Source of the DNA: Medicago truncatula
Taxonomy: Eukaryota > Streptophyta > Magnoliopsida > Fabales > Fabaceae
NCBI RefSeq assembly: GCF_003473485.1
Contig: NC_053046.1
Location: 2,614,001 to 2,678,000, forward strand
DNA: 64,000 nt
Direction: 5' to 3'
Position numbers and translations under genes: made by a program. The notes under the pieces were generated by a model that saw only the letters and a program-made list of their open reading frames with translations, did no database searches and was not told the origin of the DNA. Shown here one piece after another: positions 1 to 11,890 of this stretch. How positions within the stretch are numbered: position 1 is the stretch's first letter; each line of letters starts with the position of its first letter.

Positions 1-812
1 CATTTCCTCAGACCTCCTCACTCTCCCCTTATAAATCTCCTTCTTTTCCTTTTTTTTTAGTCTTTATATATTTTGGTGTAAAAAAAAGGCCAATCAAGGG
101 GTAAAAATAAGTCAATCGAGGGGTAAGAATAGGCCTATCGACTTGGGATAAAAAGTGGTCAACCATTGGGGTAAAACTAAATCTGCTTCTTTTTACCCCT
201 AAAACTTTTTACCGTGCGTAAAAAGAATCTTCTTGGGGTATAATAAGAACCTGATTTAGACTTACCCCAAGGGGTGATGTCTTTTACCCCAAAAAGATTG
301 GGCTCTTAGCTCAAAGTTGGTCTCTTTTTGCCCATGATTGGTCTCTTTTTACCCCAAAGAACTAGATTTTGTAAATTCGAATAAAATGTATCAATTATTG
401 TAATTGTATCAATGATATTAATAAAATGAGATGTTTTATGTATTATTTTATGATTATTTTTGTTCAATTTTTATTCTTTTATGATTATTGTAATTGTAAT
501 TTATGTATTATTTTATGATTATTTTTATTCAATTTTTATCAATTAGTAATTGCATTTATTTTAATTATCTTTGTTCCATTCTTTTTATTTATATAGAATA
601 AAAAATTGAGACCAACCTTGGGTAAAAAGAAAATTTATAAGAATAAAATGTATCAATTAATTTTATATAGAATATAAAATTTCTTGGGGTGACATAGCGT
701 GACTTAAGCCACGCTATGCAATTAGGTGTGCGTGAGTTAACTCAAGCAAGGGTGCGCGAGTGATTTTTGCTGGAAGAAGAGCAGAATTCGAAAAATTATG
801 ATCAAGATCTAA
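1..812. other. AT-rich spacer with GGGGTAAAA-type repeats
   Basis: No gene is visible. Between about 60 and 360 the motif GGGGTAAAA and its complement TTTTACCCC recur many times at irregular spacing and in both orientations. Near 321-345 the phrase TTGGTCTCTTTTTGCCC has an inverted partner at 605-626. This suggests a decayed inverted-repeat element. From 360 to 680 the sequence is low-complexity A/T with the word ATAAAATGTATCAATTA repeated. I do not recognise the family. Confidence 0.45.
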
Positions 813-1566
813 GAAGATTGCTTTTTAGGCCCCCCAATATCTCTTTAGGCCCCCTAAAAATACAAAAATAACCTTTATAATACATCCGGTAGTTACATAC
901 CGGTAGTGCATTTTAAATTTTCACATTTTACACCTTCGGTATGTACATACCAGAGGCACATTTACAAATTTTCGCGTTTATCGCATTATGTTATTTAAAT
1001 GTACATGTTCTGCTATGTTGGAAAATTCACAAACTTTTGGTAGGGTGCATAAAATTTACAGAAATAAAAGGATCAAACTTTTCATTGAATATGACAGAAC
1101 TCTAAAAAAATTATGCAGAAACAATACGAGAGAGGAAGAAGCAAGGTTTACCTTCTAAATGATTGCAATTAAGTAAAGATTGACGCCATTTGTTCTATTA
1201 ATTGTGATGAAAACACAACAAAAATTGGCCAACAAACGCAAGGTATGGAACAATATTGAAGCTTAGAAAATAACTCTTAAAAAACTACACCATTTTATAC
1301 AGATAACAACGTGGGTGGAGTACGGTATATATATACCGGAGGTGTAATTGAGAAATCGCAAAATGAATGTTCCTCCAGAACATAACTACCGAATGCGATA
1401 AGCGTGAAAATTTGTAAATGTGCCTCCGGTATGTACATACCGAAGGTGTAAAATGTGAAAATTTAAAATGCACTACCGGTATGTAACTACCAGATGTATT
1501 ATAAAGGTTATTTTTGTATTTTTAGGAGGCCTAAAGAGATATTGGGGGGCCTAAAAAGCAATCTTC
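813..1566. mobile_element. Mutator-like MITE with 175-bp terminal inverted repeats
   Basis: The ends are long inverted repeats of 175 bp (813-987 and 1392-1566), nearly identical, both opening with GAAGATTGCTTTTTAGGCC. Nine-base direct repeats AAGATCTAA flank the element at 804-812 and 1567-1575, the target-duplication length typical of Mutator-like elements. The central part of about 400 bp has no credible transposase, so it is non-autonomous. Each arm carries the perfect palindrome GGTATGTACATACC (938-951 and 1428-1441). The near-identity of the arms points to a young insertion or to arm homogenisation. Confidence 0.88.
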
Positions 1567-1583
1567 AAGATCTAACAGAAAAT

Positions 1584-1675
1584 TGGGCCATGGGTAAGCC
1601 CAAATAGAAAGGCCCGGCTCGCATAACTATTGGCAAGTCCATCGTATATAACAAAGAGAAAGTAAATTAGGGTTT
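1584..1675 (+). promoter_or_regulatory. Ribosomal-protein promoter: site II motifs and telobox
   Basis: TGGGCC lies at 1584-1589, AGCCCA (reverse of TGGGCT) at 1597-1602 and GGCCC at 1611-1615, followed by a TATA-like GTATATAA near 1645 and a telobox TTAGGGTTT at 1667-1675. Site II (TGGGCY) with a telobox close to the transcription start is the established architecture of plant ribosomal-protein and other growth-linked promoters, and it sits 80-170 bp before the S10 start codon. The TE at 813-1566 ends only 17 bp before the first site II motif. Confidence 0.75.
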
Positions 1676-1757
1676 AGAAGATTGCAGCGCGAAGGGATTA
1701 GAAAGGAGTGTTCGTTCGCCGCTGAAGTTTCTGTTGTGCTGCTTCTACATTGCAATC

Positions 1758-4328
1758 ATGGTATATCATTTTCTCGACAAATCGAAACTTCATTTTAGCT
1801 ATTCCAATTTTATTCATTTTTTTTGTTTAATTTTATCAGATCATTACTGAGAAAAATCGTAGAGAGATCTGCAAATACCTCTTTCAAGGTATGTTAATCT
1901 TGTGAAATAATCTAGGGTTTCACTTTGTTGTGATTTTATCGTGTTTGAATTGGGTAAGTTGTTGTTGTTGTTCAGAGGGAGTTTGCTATGCAAAGAAGGA
2001 TTTCAATTTGGCTAAGCACCCAGAAATTGATGTGCCAAATCTGCAAGTGATTAAGCTGATGCAGAGCTTCAAATCTAGGGAATATGTGAGGGAAACTTTT
2101 GCTTGGATGAACTATTACTGGTTCCTTACCAATGATGGAATTGAGTTTCTCAGGACTTATTTGAATCTTCCATCTGAGATTGTTCCTGCTACTTTGAAGA
2201 AGCAGGCTAAGCCAGCTGGAAGGCCCTTTGGTGGTCCTCCTGGTGATCGCCCTAGGTAATTAATTCGACGTTGTTGCTTTGAGTTTTTTTTTTTTTTTTT
2301 TTTAATGTTTTGTTTTTTTAGTTGTTTGATTGAATGGACTGTGTTTGGACAGGGGCCCACCAAGATTTGATGGAGAAAGGAGATTTGGTGGTGACCGTGA
2401 TGGATACCGTGGAGGCCCTAGAGGACCTGCTGGTGAATTTGGAGGAGACAAAGGTGGAGCTCCAGCTGACTACAGGCCTTCTTTTGGGGTAATAATCTTA
2501 TTAGATTATTGTTTCATTTCAATGAAGTTTGAATGTTGTGTTTGTTATGATTTAGTCTATTCATTTAGATACAATGATGATTCTATTTATCACGATTTCG
2601 TCTATTCATTTAGATACAATGATGATTCTGTTCTGTTCATTTTGTAATGGGGTTTTATGCGTGTTAATTTTGGTAGCTTAATTTTTACCTCAATATTATC
2701 TTTGATTTGATCTCCACAGTGTGGTTCCCTTGTGTCTTGTGTATATTGCTCTGTCTAATTTTCATTGACAAGTAGACTTGGATTCAATTTAGATTAATTT
2801 CTCAATCTTAAAAATTAAAAATTTAGTTAATTTGTCATATAAAAGTTTGCAATTGGTTGAGAGTACATCTCAAACTTTTTAAGAACTATGGTCATTTCAT
2901 AACTTCTAAAATCTTGGGTCTGAGTTATGTTCCCTGTGTTCATTATAAGTTATAATTTGAACATACAAGTTTTCTTGTGTTGTACAAACTGATTTGTCAT
3001 GTTTGTTCAACTATTAGATGATGATGAACATTTATGTGCAAAACAAGTGTAGTGGTACACTAGTGTAAGATCTTTAATTGTTTTCTAGTTTAATAGAGTT
3101 GGTTCCAATGGTTCATTGTTCTATACAAGTTGAGTTGATAGGGTTGAGCGTCGGAGGGTTCGGACATGAACTTGTCATGATGGATGAAACCGATCACCGC
3201 TCAATTCTGCCCATAAAAACATTTGGTTTTGGATGGTCTCGGCTAGGGCGGGTCACGGTTTGGGGGGGGGGGGGTTGGGTTGATTATGAGCCACATAAAA
3301 TGAGTAGGTTTGGATTTGTACAGAAAGAGAAATATGAAAAAGAAAGTGATAGCTTTTAACACCTAGATTTTTACTTTATAGAAAGAAAGAATGGAGATAA
3401 GAGAGTAATGTGACTAAATTTAGTAGTTCTTACAAGAAGAGTAGTCATAGTGCTACCTGGTTTTGAGAGAAGAAAAAAAATGGAGATTATGTCTTGCTGT
3501 CTGTTGCTAAAACTTTTTTCTCTCAGAAAATATAAATACCCAGATTGAGAGAGGAGGCGTCAAAAAATTGGAATGATTGTCAGATGCTTCTTTTATCTCG
3601 GATAAGTAGCAAAGGTTTCGTTCCATTTTAATATTATTGAAGTAAATGAAAGTAATATTAGTATAAATAAATATAAAAATTGAGTGGGACAGTGCTTGGA
3701 TAGACATATGAGAATAGACTAGTACTATTATCAGTATGTCACAGGTAGGTGTGGCCACCGCTGGATTTAGCTTTTGAAATCCAAGGCCCCCCGAATCGCC
3801 TCATATTGACTCGATTTCCTTTGTTTTTCACCCGTTACCCGTCTAAATCCGACCTGATCACCTGAACAGCAACCGGTTTGGACAGGTTTCTGTCGGGTCA
3901 CGGGTTGTTGCTTGGCCCTTCAATTTGGTATACACTATGCTGTCTCTACCTTCTTACTTTGAATTATGGTGCATTGTTTCAAGTTTTAGTATTATTTGGA
4001 TTTCAAGTGTTAGATATATCAGTAATTCACATTCTGTTCCTGCTTTCCTCATGTATATACTTCTATTGGTATACACTATGCTGTCTCTACCTTCTTACTT
4101 TGAATTATGGTGCATTGTTTCAAGTTTTAGTATTATTTGGATTTCAAGTGTTAGATATATCAGTAATTCACATTCTGTTCCTGCTTTCCTCATGTATATA
4201 CTTCTATTGGCATATGATTCTGATCAAGTTTTATTCTCCTGACTTTATTGCAGGGCCCTGGTGGTAGACCTGGCTTCGGTCGTGGTTCTGGTGGCTTTGG
4301 AGCACCAACTAGTTCAAACGATGCTTAA
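1758..4328 (+). CDS. RPS10: 40S ribosomal protein S10 (eS10)
   Basis: Five coding exons: 1758-1760, 1840-1888, 1976-2255, 2353-2488 and 4254-4328, giving 180 aa, the usual length for plant eS10. The first coding exon is just the ATG, a common plant ribosomal-protein layout; the second supplies [16 protein letters not shown]. The S10/plectin domain covers about residues 1-100 ([19 protein letters not shown], then [20 protein letters not shown]). A Gly/Arg/Pro-rich tail follows ([14 protein letters not shown] to [11 protein letters not shown]). The protein is a component of the small ribosomal subunit head. All junctions are GT-AG. The promoter at 1584-1675 fits coordinated ribosomal-protein expression. 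The last intron (2489-4253) is unusually long and has a perfect 141-bp tandem duplication. One residue choice differs from what I recall as commonest (NYYWF rather than HYYWF). Confidence 0.95.
2555..2635 (+). repeat. 45-bp period short tandem duplication in S10 intron 4
   Basis: A phrase beginning GTCTATTCATTTAGATACAA starts at 2555 and again at 2600, 45 bp later, with only a few differences in the spacer. It lies in the last intron of the S10 gene and has no coding meaning. Confidence 0.7.
3262..3274 (+). repeat. Thirteen-guanine tract in S10 intron 4
   Basis: A run of 13 G followed by TTGGGTTG inside the long S10 intron. Such tracts can form G-quadruplex structures and are prone to length change and sequencing error. 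Confidence 0.8.
3925..4210 (+). repeat. Perfect 141-bp tandem duplication in S10 intron 4
   Basis: The block beginning TTGGTATACACTATGCTG at 3925 repeats at 4066 with a period of 141 bp, and the second copy runs to 4210. I see no difference between copies, so the duplication is recent. It lies about 45 bp upstream of the 3' splice site at 4253, so the polypyrimidine/branch region of intron 4 follows it directly. It creates long spurious open frames without coding meaning. Confidence 0.92.
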
Positions 4329-5572
4329 ATGTAACGATTTCCGCTTCAGCTCATGCAGTTTTGGCTGTCATTAGATTCTATAGTATTTCCCCCTCCACTA
4401 CAAGTTGTTTGAGACATTTTATTTTATTATTGTTATTCATGCAATGAGAATTTTGAATCTAGTGTTTTTGCTTTAGTAGAATGATGATTTTGTTAATGTT
4501 TGGATGATAGATCACTGTTGGTAAAAATGCATGTTCTATTGATGGTTCCTGATTTTGGATTAAAAATGACTTGTACTTTGAAGATACTTAAGAGTGTTTT
4601 ACAAAGCTAACAACTCCCAAAACTTTCTAAAATCATTTCTGAATTGGAGATTAGTCATGTTAAACACATTTTTTTTTAATTTAATGTTATTTTGTTCCTT
4701 TTCGATAACTTCAAAAATAATTTCTCTGTAGTATGTACGTGTTTGTGTAATTTATTGGCTACAGATATCATGGATTATGTTTTTTATGTGGAAATTCATT
4801 TTTACTTGGTTCCTACAAGAATAAAGGATTATTGATTTTTTTTTCCTCTCGTAAAAGCTCCAAATTTTGTTGACACCACCATAAAAATGTTTATTTTTTG
4901 GCTGCTATTGAAATTTATAAAATTTAATTGTCAAGAAACTATCGTTTAATCTTTCTTTCTTTCCAAAAAAAAAAAATAACAATCGTTTAAAACAACAAGT
5001 TTAAGTTGAAAGATTAAGTTAACGAAAAAATTTAGCGACTAAAACTTTAACTAATAGATATTTAAGTTCAATCATATTTAAGTTCTATAATACACTTATT
5101 AGAAGCAAGATATTTTTAACAACTAATAATTTCTGTTTTTGATTGACAATATATTTAACTTCATCAACTATTAATGTCTGTTTTTGATTGATTTATTATT
5201 TGGAAAATTAACTAAATAATGAGTATAACTCCCTCCATAATGTAGGAAACATTGCTTCTATTATTGTACAGGAGAACCCTCCATAATGTCTTAAGATGAT
5301 AATAGTCTCAAGAAGAGGTTGTTGTACTTGTAGGGATAAATATTGTGAAAAGGTCTCATGTGATGATGTGAACATGATTTACAAAACCACTAGCAAGTTG
5401 TATGCTCAAGCCATCGCCAGCTTCTATAATCCTACAACTATTTTTTCGGTCAAAATTAATTGCTTCGTATTTTAAACTAATCGTATTAAAGTGGTGGTTT
5501 TCAATATAGTTATGACTTAGTTGCCACTTGCCAAGGAATATACCTACCGAGCCTAAAATAGAAACGCATTAA
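4329..5572. other. S10 3' UTR and AT-rich spacer, no gene seen
   Basis: The first 250-300 bp after the S10 stop presumably contain the 3' UTR and poly(A) region. The rest is A/T-rich with short homopolymers. No coding exon, RNA gene or clear repeat end was found. Confidence 0.5.
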
Positions 5573-5581
5573 AACATATTT

Positions 5582-6665
5582 GAATGTTACTTTTTCCACC
5601 CTGCGTCTTTCCTTGCGCGTCCTATTTTTTTTTTTTTCAATTTTACTCCTGGTCCGTTTTTTTGGATTGTTTTGTTAGAATTTTGCGGATGTTTCCGGAT
5701 TTGAAAATCCGGAATAATGTTTTACCAGAACTTTTGCAATTTTAAGCTTTACCATTCGTAAAATAAAATGCAAATAAAATAAAAAACAGAAATAAAAAGA
5801 CACAAACATAAAATTAACTCATTTTATTAATATATGAACATTGACCCATATGACCCTCAGATGAACCGCACTTCGTTGCAGCGCGGTTCCATCCTCATTG
5901 ACCGTTCATACAAACCCTGAAAGTTTTCAACAAGACCTTTATCTATGAAAGGACAACGATGGAAAACCATGGTTGTAGAAGGAAGAAGAGGAGGAGAGAA
6001 TGAGAGAGGATGGTGTGAGAAATGGTGAGGTTTGAAAGGCTATTTATAAGTTATCAATAGGCTTCCATCTTCAACAAATACCTTCATTCTTCACTTCACA
6101 TCTTTTCTTCCATTTTCTTCAAATGTTTTTAGTTTTTTAGAGGTGTCGGTGGTGTCATGGTCATTGTTGATCATTCATATGAACCCTGCAATAGCATTGC
6201 AGCTTGTGTGGGGTTCATATAACATTAACAGAGACCATTGACATCAAAGAAAGACACAAAAAAGCACATAACATCTTGTCCAGATTTAATGTTCCGGAAA
6301 ATCACTAACAATCCGGACCAGATTATATAATTCGGACCAGGGGTATTTTTGGAAATTTTGGAAGGCGCGCGAGAAGGCATTAAGGTGGGAAAAGTAATAC
6401 TCCCTCCGTCCCAAATTGTATGACGTTTTGGGCATTTCACACATATTAATAAATGTAATTAATATTGTGTGGGAAAGAGATATTATGAGTTGTTTTACAA
6501 AATTGTCCTCAATAAATGATACGGGAAAGATAAACGAAAGAATTGAAAGAAGAGAGAGTAATAAATAGTTAAGGATATAATAGGAAAAATAACATTAATT
6601 TTTCATTTGTATTGTAAAGCGAGATATAATTTGAAACAAAATAATTTGGGACGGAGGGAGTAGTG
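5582..6665. mobile_element. Non-autonomous Mutator-like element with nested MITE
   Basis: The left end (from 5582) reads TTACTTTTTCCACC then a cgcgc-containing stretch and TACTCCTGGTCCG; the right end reads as its imperfect inverse (CGGACCAGGGGTA then GCGCGCGAG then GGTGGGAAAAGTAA). Nine-base direct repeats AACATATTT lie outside at 5573-5581 and 6666-6674, but match only if the Stowaway MITE at 6400-6660 is treated as a later insertion in the last bases of the right end. No transposase is seen in the about 820 bp of own sequence. A related fragment lies at about 9330-9480. Confidence 0.65.
6400..6660. mobile_element. Stowaway-like MITE (copy 1)
   Basis: Ends are CTCCCTCCGTCCCAAATT and AATTTGGGACGGAGGGAG, flanked by TA on both sides (6398-6399 and 6661-6662), the Tc1/mariner Stowaway signature. 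Length is 261 bp with no coding capacity. A second copy of the same family lies at 20019-20299. Confidence 0.9.
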
Positions 6666-6936
6666 AACATATTTTGTCAAATGCATAATACGTTTAGGAC
6701 TCCTTAGAGGAGCCGGTCTTACAAAATCCGTTGAAAATCACATTGAACAACTTGCTCAATAATATATTTTTTCCGTGCTGAACTTGATCCTTTTACGTCA
6801 ATATACATCATCATAAGCAGAAAGTTGTTTAATTAGAATATAAAAAAAAGTCTTATAGATAAGAGGGCGATACAAACAATACTAGAGAATTGAAGTGAAG
6901 GAAATTTGGCATCACAAGAGTTAAGAGAATCGAAAG

Positions 6937-8971
<2,035 letters not shown>

Positions 8972-10439
8972 TTCTTACTTCTTTGTGTAAATGGAACAAT
9001 ATGTAGTACTTCATTCCCATCATATGCAATGTATGGTCATCATTATCATGACACATTGCTAAGTGCAGAAAGTTCCTTTCCTTGTAGTCTAGTCCTAAAC
9101 AGTCTAGGTTGCCATGTAAAATGAGTAATTATTCAAAATCCAGTTAAATATTGCAAGTTACAAAAGCTTTGTGTTATGTTGAAGTTTGTTAGGAGGAAGA
9201 GTCTATATATAAACTTAAAAGGTTTGTAAAGTAAGGGGTGTTTCACTTTGTAAACACCAGTGAGGCTTATGGTGACAAAAATCGATAGACTCTGATCCTA
9301 TATATAAACTAAAGTCAGACTATATTGGTTTTTCCAATTAAAATTTCTTTTCCCATGCACCATACTTCACGCACGCCCTCCACATTTCCAATTTTACCTT
9401 ATTTTGATTATATAATCCGAACCAATTCTAGAACATTTCGGGATTATATAATTTGAATCTTCTAAAAACTCAGAAAACACCTACAAATTTCCCTAGTTCA
9501 TGAAATTCTTTTTTGTTATGTTTTCGTCTTTTTCTTCGTTTTTTCAAGTGTTTTCCTTCTTCGCTTTAGTCTTAGGACTTGGGACAGAATTTCCACAACT
9601 TGTAACGTCTTCATAGGCTTCTTGAATTTCATTCCATGTCTTCCAAAACTTCCATGAGGTTTCTTGCTTTGCGGAATTACATGACTTTTCACTAAAAGAC
9701 TTTATTTAAAAACATTACAAAATTTCCCTTAAATTACGAGCAACTTCTCTAAAACTCATCTTTATTGACTCAATTAACTACCAAAATGATTGAAACTCAT
9801 CAAGTAACAAAATAGCTCAAATCTTAATTTTTTGCACAAATTTTTAGAGAACATATCTTTTCAAAGAAGTTTCTAAGATCAAATTTCATTTCATCTTGAG
9901 GCTTGACTAACTTACCATTTTCATGCAAGCAGGACAAGCTTATAGTATAGATTATACTCTCAACCACACTCTTTTCAAAGATACATATGTGTATCTTCTA
10001 AAGCAAGTGGAGCTAGTCACATATGCCCACTTCAATCGTCACATGAATGTAGTTCTTGTTCTTGACATAGTCTAAAAAAACATTCAAGATCAATATTATA
10101 TACACTTTAGAGGTCGTTTTAAAGTTATAACGCGATTTATTTTAATATGGGATATATTTAGGAAAATATGATGACAAATCAACTTGAAGTTAGACTATAC
10201 CCTACGGATCCTTAAACTCTAAAGTATTACCAACCTTTCATTTTTTAGGCCAAAACAAAATTGGATTCTAGCAGAACTGTTTTTTTTTTACCAATTTTTT
10301 ACTCCTGATTTTCTATATATATATTTTTTTGTGCAGACCCACTTTTTTTGGTTTTATCTACATTTTTTTTGTTATAATAGAAAAATTGAAAGATATTTGG
10401 CTAGATTACGCCATCTGTTGTACACGTGGCGGATATATT
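8972..10439. other. Spacer with fragment related to the 5582-6665 element
   Basis: After the kinase 3' UTR no gene is seen. At about 9330-9480 the order TTTCTTTTCCCA, CACGCACGCCCTCCA, then ATTATATAATCCGAACCA resembles one terminal region of the element at 5582-6665, so this is probably a decayed relative. The remainder is AT-rich. From about 10440 the composition shifts to the TC-rich style of a plant 5' UTR. Confidence 0.45.
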
Positions 10440-11011
10440 TTGAGTTGAGAAAGTTCGGGAATTTTGTAATTTCCATTTCCGCTTCTTCTTCGGACTTTGT
10501 TTTCATTGATTCTTCTGAGTTCTGACTCTGCTTCTGTTTCGTGGTTCACCTTTTTGTAAGTTTTCATATTTTACTCGCATTCCTATACGATCTTGAAATT
10601 CATCAAATTAGGTATAACTTATTCAAATTCATCCATTATTTTCAGTTTCTCTTATCTTCAGAATTAATCAGTACTCTTATTTGTGCTTATTTTGCTCTTT
10701 CAAAATTAAACCTTAGATGCTTTTTTCAAAAACTTCACTATTGTTGTGATATGCTAGCTTTATAGTAGATTATTAGGTTAGCATGTCCTTTTTAAAAGAA
10801 AAATTTAATTAAAATATTCTCAAATTCGTTTGAGTGTTTCACTTCAAACACTTGATGTTAGAATTAATTTGTTAGCTGTTTTTTACAAGAAATTATTTTG
10901 TTAATTTAATTGATCATAGTTGTTTACAAAAAATACAATTCAATAATATTATACAAGTATAATTCTATTTTATTAACAACCTCTTGCTGGCGTTTTAACT
11001 GTTTCAAACTC

Positions 11012-11320
11012 AGTAGCACAGACACTTTTATACCAAAGGCGTGTCTGATGTCCGACATGACACACTAGGACATGTGGTTACATTCAATAATTTTATTTTC
11101 TCAAATTATTATGGGTCAAGGGCACTGGTTAAGGAATCTATAAATAGAAATTTATGTCTTGGAAATATAAGCTGTCACTTTTTATTAAGTAATAATTACA
11201 TTACTTTTTAATAAAAACTTACTTCATTTGGTGCTTAACCAATGCCCCAGGGGCCCTGGTTAACATTCTCCTTATTGACGTGTCAGTATCGTGTCCTGGT
11301 TTGTGTCGCTGCTTCAGTTG
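11012..11320. repeat. GTGTC-type dispersed repeat interrupted by a MITE
   Basis: GTGTCTGATGTCCGACATGA and TTACATTCAATAATTTTATTTTC at 11038-11100 and GACGTGTCAGTATCGTGTCC at 11278-11298 look like two halves of one repeat. Similar phrases occur near 25220-25330, 36060-36180 and 49920-50030. Between the halves, about 11112-11272, sits a small element with ends AAGGGCACTGGTTAAGG and GGGGCCCTGGTTAACATTCTCC, related to the one at 19552-19721. All of this lies in the 5' UTR intron inferred for the next gene. Confidence 0.5.
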
Positions 11321-11410
11321 CATCGAGTTTTTCATGCTTGTACTTCAGAAATCTATGGCTTGCTTTCTTCCAATTGCAGGTGAGTAACTATATAGCTATA
11401 GATAAAGTTC

Positions 11411-11872
11411 ATGCGTGGACTTGTTGCATTTCTACTGCTGCGTGCGAAAAACAGATTTAAGCCGGTGTACCAAGTGAATGGATCACAGGGTATGTGCAAT
11501 CGCTTTGATTTCTATATAAATTGCAATGATCATATTGATTCTGAGTTTGTTAGATAATATAGTTTTTACTGTTAGATACTAGTTGGAGTGTTGAACAATG
11601 GGAACTTTTAAATATAAGAAAAATATTAAAATTTTGTACTTGAAACAACATTTTGTTTTGAAATGATATTTTGCATTAATATAGGTATATTGGCACCTAA
11701 GAAACAAGAAAAAGATGAATCTGGCGAGATGGGGCTAGCTACTAAAGAGATGAATGACCCAATAGTCGCCCATAGCCGGCCTCCACCACTTCCTCCTGTT
11801 ATAGGATCGTTGGTTGCACTCTCGTTGTTGGATACATGGTGGAACCGCAGCACCGATGAGGACAGCAAGTGA
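11411..11872 (+). CDS. Small uncharacterised protein, 88 aa
   Basis: Two coding exons, 11411-11489 and 11685-11872, join in frame to 88 aa: MRGLVAFLLLRAKNRFKP first, then GILAPKKQEKDESGEMG, a proline-rich SRPPPLPPVIG segment, and LVALSLLDTWWNRS before the acidic end TDEDSK. The ATG exon opens right after a good acceptor (CCAATTGCAG at 11380), and a TC-rich region at about 10440-10556 ending in a GTAAG donor looks like a 5' UTR exon, so the gene probably has a leader intron of about 0.8 kb. The first 10 residues are hydrophobic; a second hydrophobic stretch follows the PPPLPP motif. I do not recognise a domain. Its stop is 18 bp from the stop of the opposite-strand NTF2-like gene, so the two 3' UTRs must overlap. 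A chance join of frames is possible but the splice sites and frame agree well. Confidence 0.6.
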
Positions 11873-11890
11873 TGTGAGATATCATAGCCT

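Noticed and set aside
1285-1473. Minus-strand open frame in the MITE arm
   Set aside because: It is a by-product of the inverted repeat; no splice or start context.
3120-3920. Possible hAT-like element in S10 intron 4 (AGGGTTGAGC and GCTTGGCCCT as ends)
   Set aside because: The end match is short (7 of 10) and no matching 8-bp flanking repeat is visible, so chance cannot be excluded.
3878-4267. A 129-codon open frame in the S10 intron
   Set aside because: It exists only because of the 141-bp perfect tandem duplication, whose period is a multiple of three; no coding character and it lies inside a spliced intron.
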